Positions 36,079 to 45,075 of a DNA stretch of 60,257 nt are shown one piece after another. A program made the translations under genes and the position numbers. The notes below the pieces were generated by a model. The model did not search any database and had not been told where the DNA came from. It saw nothing but the letters and a program-made list of their open reading frames with translations. Location of the stretch: assembly GCA_945862265.1 (NCBI GenBank), contig CAMAXP010000027.1, forward strand, positions 1-60,257, given 5' to 3'. This DNA is from Bordetella parapertussis. GTDB taxonomy: Bacteria > Pseudomonadota > Gammaproteobacteria > Burkholderiales > SG8-39. Every line of letters starts with the position of its first letter. The first letter of the stretch is position 1.

Positions 36079-36408
36079 TCATTTCGAAAGCGCTTCCATC
36101 GCAAAAATCTCGCGGTACACCCGCCGTGTGCGGCTGACGAACTTCGCGCTCATGCGGCGCGTCGACTCGGAGGCCTCGCGCCATGCCTTGTACTGCGGGG
36201 TGTCGAACACCTTTGCATCTTCGAGTTCGTAGATGGCGAGGTACTTCTGCCCCTCGCCTTCGACTTCGAACCGCCGCGCCGAAAGGTACCCCGGCAGGGC
36301 CATCAGCTCCGGGATGTGTTCCTCGTTGTACCAGCGGTTGAAGCCGGCCTCGTCTTCCGGCTTCACGTCGATCATCATCAGCAGCACCGCCTTGGACTTG
36401 CCTGGCAT
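36079..36408 (-). CDS. EthD/dimeric alpha-beta-barrel domain protein
   Basis: This 109-residue protein has the ferredoxin-like dimeric barrel pattern: KAVLLMMIDVKPEDEAGFNR, then WYNEEHIPELMALPGYLSAR with the conserved Trp-Tyr-x-x-x-His-Ile, and KYLAIYELED. Related proteins act as monooxygenase helpers, dehydratases or decarboxylases on aromatic or lactone intermediates. It lies just upstream of the cupin-hydrolase gene and reads in the same direction, so the two probably form one catabolic unit. Confidence 0.75.
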   Translation of the reverse strand: MPGKSKAVLLMMIDVKPEDEAGFNRWYNEEHIPELMALPGYLSARRFEVEGEGQKYLAIYELEDAKVFDTPQYKAWREASESTRRMSAKFVSRTRRVYREIFAMEALSK

Positions 36409-36473
36409 ATCGTCACCGGACCCGATTTGAGGAATGCGGGCAAGGGTATCCCGCGACGAACGGTGGAATCAAC

Positions 36474-37268
36474 TCAGTGTCCGAGCGCCGGCATGCGCAG
36501 CAGGGCTTCGTGGATGCGCGCGGCGCAAGCCTGCAGCGGGGCGAGCAACGGATTGCCCCTGCCCTTCGGGGCCTTGTTGGTCCCGAGCGTGCTCAGCGCT
36601 ATCGAGGCGACCACGCGGCCGGCGCGGTCGGCGACCGGGACGGCCAGCGCCCGCAACCCGATCTCGAGTTCGCCGTCGACCTCCGAGTAGCCCTGCCTCT
36701 TCACTTCCGCGAGGATGGCGCGCAGCTTCCTTGCGTCGGTGACGGTCTTCTCGGTCACCGCGGCAATCTCGGCCACTTCGAAGTAGTGGTCGAGTTCTTC
36801 CGGGGACAAGGCGGCGAGCTGCACCCGGCCCATCGCACTGGCATGCGCGGGAAGCCGGTCGCCGACCTTGACCGCTATCGACATCAGCCGCTTGGCGGCC
36901 GGCAGGCGGATCACGTGCACGATTTCAGTTCCGTCGAGGACCGCGACAGAGCAGGACTCGCGCGTCTCGCGCACCAGATCTTCCAGGAAGGGCTGCGCGA
37001 CGTCCCACACGCCCATCGACGACATGTAGGCGAACCCGAGGCCCAGGACGCGAGGGCGCAGCTCGAAATGCTTGCCGTCGAATGCGGCGTAGCCAAGGGT
37101 CACCAGGGTGTGCAGGAGGCGGCGGGCGGCGGCCCGGCTCACGTTCGCGCGGCGCGCGACGTCGCTCAGCGTAAGCGCCTGCCTCCCCCGGCCGAACGCC
37201 TCGATCACGGCGAGGCCGCGGGCGAGCGACTGGACGAATTCATTCTCGGGGGCGGACACGCTTGACAC
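36474..37268 (-). CDS. IclR-family transcriptional regulator
   Basis: This 264-residue protein has an N-terminal winged helix (about residues 10-80) with SLARGLAVIEAF and the recognition helix in LSDVARRANVSRAAARRLLHT. The C-terminal effector domain has SCSVAVLDGTEIVHVIRL and MGRVQLAAL. It resembles PcaR/PobR-type regulators of aromatic catabolism. The start is GTG at 37266-37268; a second GTG nine bases later is possible. It is divergent from a Bug receptor gene, and a palindrome suited to an IclR protein lies between them. The EthD/cupin-hydrolase pair downstream may be cotranscribed. Confidence 0.88.
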   Translation of the reverse strand: MSSVSAPENEFVQSLARGLAVIEAFGRGRQALTLSDVARRANVSRAAARRLLHTLVTLGYAAFDGKHFELRPRVLGLGFAYMSSMGVWDVAQPFLEDLVRETRESCSVAVLDGTEIVHVIRLPAAKRLMSIAVKVGDRLPAHASAMGRVQLAALSPEELDHYFEVAEIAAVTEKTVTDARKLRAILAEVKRQGYSEVDGELEIGLRALAVPVADRAGRVVASIALSTLGTNKAPKGRGNPLLAPLQACAARIHEALLRMPALGH

Positions 37269-37301
37269 GGTTGGCGTTGGGATTCAGTATTTCCGGACAC
37301 A

Positions 37302-37318
37302 TGTTCGCACAACGAACA
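37302..37318. promoter_or_regulatory. Palindromic IclR-type operator
   Basis: TGTTCG-CACAA-CGAACA is a perfect 6-bp inverted repeat with a five-base spacer. It resembles TTCG-N5-CGAA sites of IclR-family regulators. It is 34 bases before the IclR gene and about 97 before the divergent Bug/SDR operon, so one site could control both. Confidence 0.65.
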
Positions 37319-37414
37319 CTCTTCGTCCATGGCTGGCTGCTTTCCGCCTTTGTCCGGAATTCGCCCCGACCCGCTGGCAGTGATGCCAGCGGCCCATCCC
37401 TTGGAGGGACTTAC

Positions 37415-38392
37415 ATGAAGCGCTTGCTGGTCAAACTGATGTTCTCGCTGGTGTGCTGCGCAGTGCCGTCCGCACCCGCCCTCGCGCAGGCCTGGCCAGC
37501 CAAACCGATCCGGCTGATCATCCCGTATCCGCCCGGCGGGCAGACCGACATCGTCGGGCGCTGGCTCGGGGGGAAACTCGCGACCGCGCTGGGCCAGCCG
37601 ATCGTCATCGACAATCGGGTCGGGGCGCAAGGCATCGTCGGGATGAGCGCAGCCAAGGCTGCCGAGGCCGACGGCTACACCTACGTGTACAGCAACGTCT
37701 CGATCAGCCTCATCAACCGCTACGCGCACGCGAAACTGCCGTACGACGTGCTCACCGACTTCGAACCGGTCTCGCTGATCGGCTACACCACGCTCGGGCT
37801 GGCCGTGCCCGCCGAGTCGGGGCTGAAGACCCTCGCCGACCTCATCCGGTACGTGAAGGCCAACCCGGGCAAGACAACCTTCGCCTCGTTCGGCATCGGC
37901 AGCACTGCGCACATCTATGGCGAGATGCTCAACGGCGCGGCGAACCTCGACATGGCGCATGTGCCGTACAAGGGAACCGCACCGGCGACGGTCGACCTTG
38001 TTGCAGGGCGCGCTACCGCGGGCTACATCGACTTTTCCAGCATGGGGGCGATGATCCAGGCAGGCAGGCTCACCGTACTTGCAGTGACCGGGACGCGGCG
38101 CTGGCCCGTGTACCCAGACGTGCCCACATTCGGCGAACTGGGCTTCCCGCTCGACCTGCCCGGCTGGGCAGGAATCATGGCGCCCAAAGGCACGCCGCGC
38201 GCGGTGATCGAGCGCATGGGCCAGGAGATCGCCCGCTCGCTGAAGACGCCGGAAGGCCAGAAGGACATGGTCGAGAAAGGCGGCATCATTGCCGTCGGCA
38301 GCACCCCGGCCGAGTTTGCGGACGTACTCAAACGTGACGCGCCGCGCTGGGGCGAGGCCTTCGCGCGCTCCGGCGTGAAGCCGCAGGAATGA
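37415..38392 (+). CDS. Bug/TctC-type periplasmic solute receptor
   Basis: This 325-residue receptor has a signal peptide ending APALAQ and the signature WPAKPIRLIIPYPPGGQTDI, then DNRVGAQGIVGMSAAKAAEA and MAHVPYKGTAP. The ATG at 37415 has GGAGG at 37403-37407. A longer frame upstream crosses the regulatory region and is not credible. It is the first gene of a two-gene unit with the SDR, under the divergent IclR regulator, and probably binds the carboxylate that the unit degrades. Confidence 0.9.
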   Translation: MKRLLVKLMFSLVCCAVPSAPALAQAWPAKPIRLIIPYPPGGQTDIVGRWLGGKLATALGQPIVIDNRVGAQGIVGMSAAKAAEADGYTYVYSNVSISLINRYAHAKLPYDVLTDFEPVSLIGYTTLGLAVPAESGLKTLADLIRYVKANPGKTTFASFGIGSTAHIYGEMLNGAANLDMAHVPYKGTAPATVDLVAGRATAGYIDFSSMGAMIQAGRLTVLAVTGTRRWPVYPDVPTFGELGFPLDLPGWAGIMAPKGTPRAVIERMGQEIARSLKTPEGQKDMVEKGGIIAVGSTPAEFADVLKRDAPRWGEAFARSGVKPQE

Positions 38393-39174
38393 GCGCGCGG
38401 CTGGAGGGAAAAATCGCCCTGATCACCGGCGCGGCCGGTGCGCAGGGTCGGGCTGCGGCAATGACTTTCGCGCTGCATGGCGCAAAGGTCGCCCTGGCCG
38501 ACATCGACGAAGGGCGGGTGAACGCCGTTCGCGACGAAGTCAGGGCCGCGGGAGGAGACGCGTTCTCGATCGCCGTCGACGTGACGAGCGAAGACAGCGT
38601 GAAGCGCATGGTCGCGGCCTCGCTCGCGCACTTCGGCTCGCTGAACGTGCTCTACAACAACGCCGGCATCAACAACGGCGGGCCGACCGAAGCGGAGCGC
38701 GACGTGGATGTGGTGCGCCTGCCGCTGGAAATCTGGCAGCGCATGCTGAACGTCAACCTGACCGGCGTGTTCCTGTGCTCCAAGCACGCCATCCCCGCGC
38801 TTATCAACGCGGGGGGCGGGTCGGTGATCAATATCTCGTCGACGGCCGGCATCCTCGGCAGCTCGATCTCGGGCCATACCTACTCGGCGTCCAAAGGCGG
38901 GTTGAATTCGCTCACCCGTTCGATGGCCGCCGCCTACGCCAAGCACAAGGTGCGGGTGAATGCGATCTGTCCCGGGTCGCTGGAGCCGGTAATGAAGTTC
39001 GGGATTCCGCGCACACCGGAGCGCCAGAAAATGCTGGAGGCGAACTACCCGATCGGTCGCCTGGGCACCGAGGACGACGTGGTGCAACTGGCCGTGCACC
39101 TGGCCTCGGACGAATCGAGCTGGACCACGGGGACCATCATCCCCGTGGACGGGGGATTCACTTCTACATCATGA
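38389..39174 (+). CDS. Short-chain dehydrogenase/reductase (SDR)
   Basis: This 261-residue classical SDR has the cofactor motif [15 protein letters not shown], the DIDE that favours NAD, NNAG in VLYNNAGINN, and the catalytic Ser, Tyr and Lys in SSTAGILGSS and TYSASKGG. C-terminal INPVDGG-type sequence (here IIPVDGGFTS) is canonical. Its start overlaps the Bug receptor's stop (ATGA), so the two are translationally coupled. It oxidises or reduces an alcohol/ketone in the pathway fed by that receptor. Confidence 0.9.
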   Translation: MSARLEGKIALITGAAGAQGRAAAMTFALHGAKVALADIDEGRVNAVRDEVRAAGGDAFSIAVDVTSEDSVKRMVAASLAHFGSLNVLYNNAGINNGGPTEAERDVDVVRLPLEIWQRMLNVNLTGVFLCSKHAIPALINAGGGSVINISSTAGILGSSISGHTYSASKGGLNSLTRSMAAAYAKHKVRVNAICPGSLEPVMKFGIPRTPERQKMLEANYPIGRLGTEDDVVQLAVHLASDESSWTTGTIIPVDGGFTSTS

Positions 39175-39232
39175 GGCGAGTCGCGACGCCATTGTGGCGG
39201 GCAACGCCATGGCGTCCTGGCGCCACCTGCCG

Positions 39233-40192
39233 TCAGTCGAGCTTAGCCCCGGCGTCCTGGATGATCTTGCGCCACTTGACGAGTTCCTGTTGCACGAACG
39301 CGCCGAATTCGTCGGCGCTCTGCGCCTTTGTGAGGTCGACGCCCTGCTCCTCGGCGCGCGCCCTGACCTCCGGATCGCGCATGATGCGCCCGAGTTCGCC
39401 GTTGAGTTTCGTGACGATGGCGCGCGGCGTGGCGGCCGGCGCCCAGAACCCGAACCAGCCGATGACTTCATAGGCCGGCAGGCCGGATTCGATCATCGTC
39501 GGGCCGTTCGGCAGGCTCGCCACGCGCTCGTTGCCGGTGACCGCGAGCGCTCGCAGCTTGCCCGCCTTGATGTGCGGCTGCATGGCGATGATGTTGTCGA
39601 ACATGAAGGTCACGCGCCCGCCGAGCAGGTCGGTGAGCCCCGGCGCGTTCGCCTTGTAAGGAACGTGCGTCATCTCGACGCCGGCGAGGCGCGTGAACAG
39701 CGCGCCGCACAGGTGGCTGGTGGTGCCATTGCCGGAAGATGCAAAATCGTACTTCTTCGGGTTCGCGCGCGCGAGCGCGATCAACTCGGCAATCGTAGTG
39801 GCGGGCACGGCCGGGTGCACGGTCATCACGAACGGAGTGGTGCCGGCCCGCGCGACCGCCTGGAAGTCCTTTACCGGGTCGTAGGCCGGCTTGGCGTAAA
39901 GCCCGGGGGCGATCGCGTGCGTACTGATGCTGCCGAGGAGCACTGTGTAGCCATCCGGCGCCGCGCGTGCGACCGTGGTCGAACCGATCGTGCCCCCGGC
40001 GCCCGGCCGGTTGTCGACCACCACCGGCACCTTCCACGCCTCGGAGAGTTTCTGGCCGAACATGCGACCCATGACGTCGGTGCCGCCGCCGGCCGCGAAC
40101 GGAACCACGATCCGGATCGGCTGGTCGGGGTAGTCAGCAACGGCCAGGGGCGATGTGAAGGTCAGCAGCAATCCGAGGAGTTTTTTCAGCAT
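39233..40192 (-). CDS. Bug/TctC-type periplasmic solute receptor
   Basis: This 319-residue protein has a signal peptide ending PLAVAD and the receptor opening YPDQPIRIVVPFAAGGGTDV. Further markers are DNRPGAGGTIGSTTVARAAPDGY and MTHVPYKANAPG. It lies 13 bases downstream of the carboxymuconolactone-decarboxylase-like gene and is read in the same direction, convergent with the SDR. No TctAB genes are near. Confidence 0.9.
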   Translation of the reverse strand: MLKKLLGLLLTFTSPLAVADYPDQPIRIVVPFAAGGGTDVMGRMFGQKLSEAWKVPVVVDNRPGAGGTIGSTTVARAAPDGYTVLLGSISTHAIAPGLYAKPAYDPVKDFQAVARAGTTPFVMTVHPAVPATTIAELIALARANPKKYDFASSGNGTTSHLCGALFTRLAGVEMTHVPYKANAPGLTDLLGGRVTFMFDNIIAMQPHIKAGKLRALAVTGNERVASLPNGPTMIESGLPAYEVIGWFGFWAPAATPRAIVTKLNGELGRIMRDPEVRARAEEQGVDLTKAQSADEFGAFVQQELVKWRKIIQDAGAKLD

Positions 40193-40205
40193 GGCGATTG
40201 TCCTT

Positions 40206-40604
40206 TCAGAGCAACTTCTTGTCGCGCAGGAACCCTTCGGCCGAGCGCAATGCGTCGATCGCCGCTGGAAAACCGCAATACGCGACGGTATGCGTTAGGG
40301 TCTCGCGGATTTCTTCAACCGTACAGCCGTTGTTGACTGCGCCCTCGAGATGGATGGCCATCTCGTGCGGGCGATTCAATGCCGTCAGCATCCCGAGCGT
40401 GACGAGGCTGCGAGTCTTGCGGTCGATCCCCGGACGCGTCCAGAGCGAACCGTAGGCGAACTCCTCCGAAAGGCGCCGGATCGGCGCGTTGAAGTCGTTT
40501 GTGGAGGCGTCGCGGCGCGCGCAGTACGGCTCCCCGAGCACCTCGCCCATGACCTGGCGGCCGAGCGCGCGAAGATCATCGTCGGGGTTTGGATCGTGGC
40601 TCAT
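40206..40604 (-). CDS. Carboxymuconolactone decarboxylase family protein (PcaC-like)
   Basis: This 132-residue protein has the PcaC/AhpD helical fold: EEFAYGSLWTRPGIDRKTRS, LVTLGMLTALNRPHEMAIHL and TVEEIRETLTHTVAYCGFPA. The CxxC of AhpD-type peroxidase relatives is absent, which fits a decarboxylase-like rather than a redox role. In the beta-ketoadipate pathway PcaC decarboxylates 4-carboxymuconolactone; no other pca gene is near, so the substrate is open. The ATG at 40602-40604 is chosen over a longer frame without protein character. Confidence 0.82.
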   Translation of the reverse strand: MSHDPNPDDDLRALGRQVMGEVLGEPYCARRDASTNDFNAPIRRLSEEFAYGSLWTRPGIDRKTRSLVTLGMLTALNRPHEMAIHLEGAVNNGCTVEEIRETLTHTVAYCGFPAAIDALRSAEGFLRDKKLL

Positions 40605-40683
40605 CGGTGGTGCTCTCCATAGGACAGGAAACAGGCTGCGTTTCAGTCTAGCAGCTTGCGGAATACGCCCAACGCGAAGGCGC

Positions 40684-42261
40684 TTAAAGCAGGTCCCGCA
40701 GCACTTCCCGCGCACAATTGTGGCCGGGCGCGCCGGTGACGCCCCCCCCCGGATGCGTGCCGGAGCCACACGTGTACAGGCCCTTCAGCGGGCCGCGGTA
40801 GTCCGCATACCCGAGCATCGGGCGTGCCGAGTAAAGCTGGTCGAGCGACAGTGCACCATGGAAAATGTCGCCGCCCACTAGGCCGAATTTCTCCTCGAGG
40901 TCGGCAGGCGACAACGCGGTGTGGGCGACCACGCTGGCCTTGAACCCGGGCGCATGGGACTCCACCACATCGAAGATGCGCCCGATCGCTTCGTCCTTCC
41001 GCGTCGCCCAGTCTGCCTCGGGGGCGAAGTGCTGGCAGAAGAGGCTGGCCACATGCGCGCCCTTCGGTGCAAGCGAATCGTCCAGCGTGCTGGGAATCAG
41101 AATCTCGACGATCGGCGCCTTTGCGATCCCGTCGGCCTTTGCGTCGAGATAGGCGCGATCCATGTAGTCGAGCGAGGGCGCCATGATGATGCCGGTGGAA
41201 TGGTGCGGGCCAGACTCAGGCAGGCAGGAAAAGCGCGGCAGCTCAGACAGCGCGACGTTCATGCGAAAAGTGGCCGACCCGCACTTCCAGCGCCGCATGC
41301 GGGCGATGAATTCCGCTGGCAGCGCACCCGGCTCGATGAGGTCGAGATAGAGCAGCTTCGGATTCAGGTTGCTGATCACGCTCCGCGACGCCACCTCGCG
41401 TCCGTCGCGCAGCGTGACGCCGACCGCCTTCCCGGCTTTGACATTGACGCTGGCCACCGGCGCATCGCATTCGATCTCCACGCCGAGCCGTTTCGCCTCC
41501 GCCGCCATCGCCTGAGTGATGGCGCCCATGCCGCCAATCGCGTGGCCCCAGGCACCTTTCTTGCCGTTCACCTCGCCGAAGCAGTGGTGCAAGAGCACAT
41601 AAGCGGTGCCCGGGTGGTACGGGCTCGCGAAATTCCCCACGACAGCGTCGAACCCAAATGCCGCGCGCACCCCCTCGCCTTCGAACCATCCGTCGAGGAA
41701 CTCGGCGGCGCTCTGGGTGAAAAGGTTCAGCAAATCGCGGCGGGCCTCCATGTCGAGTTGCTTGGCGAGGCGCCCGACCTTGAACGCGCGGGCGAAATCG
41801 AGGAAGCCCCCGCCGACGTTCGGCGGGCACTCGAGCACAAGGTCGCGCAACACATCCGCCACACGCTCCAGCATGGCCCAGTACGCGGGCAGGCGCTCGG
41901 CGTCGCGCTTGGAAAACCGCGCCAGCTCGGCCTGCGTCTCCCCAAGCCCGCCGCCGATTTTCAGGTGGGCGCCCTCGTCCAGCGGCAGGAAGTTGGAATA
42001 CGGCCGCTCCACGATCCTGAGCCCGTGATCCGCCAGGTTCAGGTCGCGGATCACCTTCGGGTTGAGCAGGCTCACCGTGTAGGCAGCGACCGAGTTGCGG
42101 AAGCCCGGATGGAATTCCTCGGTCACCGCCGCGCCGCCCACCACGCCGCGGCGCTCGAGCACCTTCACCTTGAGGCCGCCCCGGGCGAGATAGCAGGCAC
42201 AGGCAAGGCCGTTGTGGCCTGCGCCGATGATCACGGCGTCGTAGCGGGCTGTCGAGGGCAT
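40684..42261 (-). CDS. FAD-dependent oxidoreductase, CrtI/PYROXD2-like
   Basis: This 525-residue flavoprotein has the dinucleotide motif VIIGAGHNGLACACYLARGG and the ERR/GG continuation LERRGVVGGAAVTEEF. Other markers are the substrate-domain GGMGAITQAM and the C-terminal YTCGSGTHPGGGVTGAPGHN that closes over FAD. Such proteins resemble phytoene desaturases and the PYROXD2 group, but no carotenoid genes are close. Its substrate is unknown. It is divergent from the NYN gene, with only 38 bases between start codons. Confidence 0.85.
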   Translation of the reverse strand: MPSTARYDAVIIGAGHNGLACACYLARGGLKVKVLERRGVVGGAAVTEEFHPGFRNSVAAYTVSLLNPKVIRDLNLADHGLRIVERPYSNFLPLDEGAHLKIGGGLGETQAELARFSKRDAERLPAYWAMLERVADVLRDLVLECPPNVGGGFLDFARAFKVGRLAKQLDMEARRDLLNLFTQSAAEFLDGWFEGEGVRAAFGFDAVVGNFASPYHPGTAYVLLHHCFGEVNGKKGAWGHAIGGMGAITQAMAAEAKRLGVEIECDAPVASVNVKAGKAVGVTLRDGREVASRSVISNLNPKLLYLDLIEPGALPAEFIARMRRWKCGSATFRMNVALSELPRFSCLPESGPHHSTGIIMAPSLDYMDRAYLDAKADGIAKAPIVEILIPSTLDDSLAPKGAHVASLFCQHFAPEADWATRKDEAIGRIFDVVESHAPGFKASVVAHTALSPADLEEKFGLVGGDIFHGALSLDQLYSARPMLGYADYRGPLKGLYTCGSGTHPGGGVTGAPGHNCAREVLRDLL

Positions 42262-42285
42262 TCGGGCTGCGGATCCGTCCGGGGA

Positions 42286-42300
42286 TATACTGGGAGTATA
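42286..42300 (+). promoter_or_regulatory. Small inverted repeat over the NYN-gene ribosome site
   Basis: TATACT-GGG-AGTATA is a perfect 6-bp inverted repeat in the 38-base divergent gap. It contains the GGGAG ribosome site of the following gene and ends on the A of its ATG. It could be an operator or an RNA hairpin that limits translation. Its function is inferred from position. Confidence 0.3.
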
Positions 42301-43133
42301 TGACTTCCCCCCGAGAGAACCGCAACCTGGCCGTGTTCTGCGACTTCGAGAACGTTGCGCTGGGCGTCCGCGAGGCCAAGTACGACAAGTTCGACATCGG
42401 CCTTGTGCTTGAAAGATTGCTGCTCAAGGGCAGCATCGTCGTGAAGAAGGCGTATTGCGACTGGGAACGCTACAAGGACTTCAAGGCCGGCATGCACGAG
42501 GCCTCGTTCGAGCTGATCGAGATTCCCCACGTGCGCATGTCCGGCAAGAATTCCGCCGACATCCGCATGGTCGTCGATGCGCTGGACCTCTGCTACACCA
42601 AGTCGCACGTCGACACCTTCGTGATCGTCAGCGGCGACTCGGATTTCTCCCCGCTGGTGTCGAAGCTGCGCGAGAACAACAAGACCGTGATCGCGATCGG
42701 CGTGAAAAACTCCACCTCGAACCTGCTGATCGCCAATTGCGACGAATTCATCTTCTACGACGACCTCGTGCGGGAGCAGAAGCCCAAGCCCAAGCGGGCC
42801 GAAAAGAAACCGGCACGGCGCAAGTCCGCCCCGGCTGCGGCCACGGCTGTCGTCACGCCAGCGCCGCCCGAGGAAAAGGACAAGAAGCAGGAGGCCTTCG
42901 ACCTGGTGCTGGCTACCACCGAGGCGTTATCGGCTGAGCGCGACACCGAGGACAAGATCTGGGGCTCGATGGTGAAGCAGGCGCTCAAGCGCCGGAACCC
43001 CGGGTTCTCCGAGAGCTACTACGGATTCAAGTCATTCAACCAGCTGCTCGAAGAGGCCGCCGCGAAAAATCTGCTGGTGCTCGAGCGTGACGAAAAGTCG
43101 GGCGGCTACATCATCAGGAGCGCCGCACCCTAA
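42300..43133 (+). CDS. NYN (PIN-like) domain protein with probable OST-HTH/LOTUS C-terminus
   Basis: This 277-residue protein starts with a NYN ribonuclease-like domain (about residues 10-160). The acidic catalytic residues are visible in AVFCDFENV, KNSADIRMVVDAL and IVSGDSDFSPLV. A Lys/Pro/Ala-rich linker follows (165-205), and then a helical module of about 70 residues ending YYGFKSFNQLLEEAAAKNLL, which resembles OST-HTH/LOTUS RNA-binding domains. Bacterial NYN-LOTUS proteins are thought to cleave or process RNA. Its stop overlaps the next gene's start by one base (TAATG). Confidence 0.85.
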   Translation: MTSPRENRNLAVFCDFENVALGVREAKYDKFDIGLVLERLLLKGSIVVKKAYCDWERYKDFKAGMHEASFELIEIPHVRMSGKNSADIRMVVDALDLCYTKSHVDTFVIVSGDSDFSPLVSKLRENNKTVIAIGVKNSTSNLLIANCDEFIFYDDLVREQKPKPKRAEKKPARRKSAPAAATAVVTPAPPEEKDKKQEAFDLVLATTEALSAERDTEDKIWGSMVKQALKRRNPGFSESYYGFKSFNQLLEEAAAKNLLVLERDEKSGGYIIRSAAP

Positions 43134-44299
43134 TGCGCATCAAATCCGTCCAGGCCACCTGGCTGCACGTCCCCATCCCCGAAAAGCAACAGCACGTCTC
43201 CGACTTTGGAAAGGTCAGCTCGTTTGACTGCACGTTGGTGCGGATCGAAACCGAGTGCGGCATCGTCGGCTGGGGCGAGGCCAAGGAAGAGGTGGGGAGC
43301 GCGGGCAACAACCGCACCGTCACCAAGGCGATCAACGAGAAGTACGGCCCCGACCTCGTCGGCGAGGACCCGCGCGACATCGTCCGGTTGAACGAGCTGA
43401 TGTACAACGGCGTGCGCGGGCACTATGCCCTCGCCCATGGCCGCGTGTTTCCGGCCCTGGGACGCCGCGGCGCCTCGATCTGCGCGATGAGCGGGATCGA
43501 CCTGGCGCTGTGGGACATCCTCGGCAAGTCGCTGAACGCCCCGGTGTGGCGCCTGCTGGGCGGTCGCAAGGCCGAAAGGATGCCGATCTACGCCTCGGGC
43601 GGCTGGGCGGATGCCAAGGGCATCGGCGAGCAGTTGCTCGGCTACGTGAAGAAGGGCAATGTCAGCGCAGTGAAGATGCGCGTCGGCATCATCGACGGCA
43701 CGGTGGCGAAGTCGGTCGAGCGAGTGAAGGCCGCGCGCGCCGCCATCGGCCCGGACATCGGCCTCGCCTGCGATGCCCACGGCACGTGGAGCGTGGCCGA
43801 AGCCAAGCAGTTCTGCCGCAAGGTGGAGGACCTCGACCTCATGTGGTTCGAGGAGCCGGTCACTGCGGACGACAAGCGCGGCTATGCGGAAGTGCGACGT
43901 TCTTCGTCAGTGCCGATCTCGGCGGGCGAATCGGAGTTCAATCGCTTTGACTTCCGCGAGCTGGCGGAACTGGGTGCGGCCGACATTTTCCAGCCTGACC
44001 TGGCGATCTGCGGCGGCATCACCGAGGCGATGAAGATCGCGGCGATCGCGTCCTCGTACAACCTGCGCCTGGCACCCCACTTGTGGACCGGCGCACTCGC
44101 GTTTGCGGCGGGCATGCACGTGACGGCGGCGACGTCCTGCGGCTTCATCCTGGAGTATTCCTTCGGCGCGAACCCGTTGCTGCAGGAATTGCCTGTGGAA
44201 GGGTTCCCGGTGAAAGACGGGACGATCGAAATTCCTGACCGACCGGGGCTCGGGGTAACGATCAACGAGGAGTTCGTGAAGCGTTACGCGGTGGCCTGA
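43133..44299 (+). CDS. Mandelate racemase/muconate lactonizing enzyme family protein
   Basis: This 388-residue enolase-superfamily enzyme has the capping domain (residues 1-130) and a barrel. Catalytic or metal residues are seen in SAVKMRVG (Lys), LACDAHG (Asp), WFEEP (Glu), SAGESE (Glu) and the general base His in LAPHLWTG. The arrangement fits the mandelate racemase subgroup of acid-sugar dehydratases and racemases. Substrate specificity cannot be assigned. It is translationally coupled to the NYN gene, an unexpected pairing of an RNA enzyme and a metabolic enzyme. Confidence 0.88.
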   Translation: MRIKSVQATWLHVPIPEKQQHVSDFGKVSSFDCTLVRIETECGIVGWGEAKEEVGSAGNNRTVTKAINEKYGPDLVGEDPRDIVRLNELMYNGVRGHYALAHGRVFPALGRRGASICAMSGIDLALWDILGKSLNAPVWRLLGGRKAERMPIYASGGWADAKGIGEQLLGYVKKGNVSAVKMRVGIIDGTVAKSVERVKAARAAIGPDIGLACDAHGTWSVAEAKQFCRKVEDLDLMWFEEPVTADDKRGYAEVRRSSSVPISAGESEFNRFDFRELAELGAADIFQPDLAICGGITEAMKIAAIASSYNLRLAPHLWTGALAFAAGMHVTAATSCGFILEYSFGANPLLQELPVEGFPVKDGTIEIPDRPGLGVTINEEFVKRYAVA

Positions 44300-44314
44300 T
44301 GAAAGAGCCGGGGT

Positions 44315-45075
44315 ATGAGTGATGCCGAGCCCAGCCGCGGCGAGCTGATCCTCTACTCCACGGAGGACGGCCAAGCCAAGTTCTCGCTAAGGGCCGAGGG
44401 CGGCACGGCCTGGCTGACGCAAGCGGAGATCGCCACGCTTTTTCAGACCACCCCCCAGAACATCACCCAGCACGTCAAGGCCATCTACTCCGAGGGAGAA
44501 CTCCCCGAGGAGGCAACTTGTAAGTCCTACTTACAGGTTCAACCGGAGGGCTCTCGCCAGGTCCAAAGGACAGTCAAGGCGTACAACCTCGACCTCATCC
44601 TTGCCGTCGGCTACCGTGTCCGTTCCCCGCGCGGCACCCAGTTCCGCCAGTGGGCGACCACCCATCTGCGGGAATACCTGATCAAGGGCTTCGTCATGGA
44701 CGACGCCCGGCTCAAGGAACCTGCAGGCTGGGACTACTTCGACGAGCTGCTTCAGCGCATCCGGGACATACGCGCCTCGGAGAAACGCTTTTACCAAAAG
44801 GTACGCGACCTGTTCGCGCTTTCCGTCGATTACGATCATGACCCGGATGTCACCGGCCTGTTCTTCGCCGAGGTGCAGAACAAGATGCTTTTCGCCGTCA
44901 CACAGCACACCGCTGCGGAAATCGTCGTCCAGCGGGCCGACCCCACGGAGCCGAACATGGCGCTCACCTCCTTTTTGATGCAAAGCGACGGGAGGCAGAG
45001 GCAAAGGAAGCGGACGCGGAAGATATCAAGGCACTGGAGAAGATCGAAAAATCATCGAAAGGTACGAAGCAATGA
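44315..45075 (+). pseudogene. rhuM: rhuM-like virulence/Fic-associated protein, internal deletion and frameshift
   Basis: The first 220 or so codons match RhuM proteins: GGTAWLTQAEIATLFQTTPQ, NITQHVKAIYSEGEL, YNLDLILAVGYRVRSPRGTQ and FRQWATTHLREYLIKGF. After NMALTSF (about 44975) the frame is lost. The genuine C-terminus continues in another frame from 44980, AKRREAEAKEADAEDIKALE and on to a TGA at 45073-45075. About 90 codons between these blocks are missing. The remaining bases up to 45198 contain no recognisable gene. GC is lower than in flanking genes, consistent with an acquired element that is decaying. Confidence 0.75.

Noticed and set aside
39175..39232. Possible terminator between the convergent SDR and Bug genes
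   Set aside because: The short CGCCA/TGGCG repeats are weak and no T-run follows; common by chance at this GC content.
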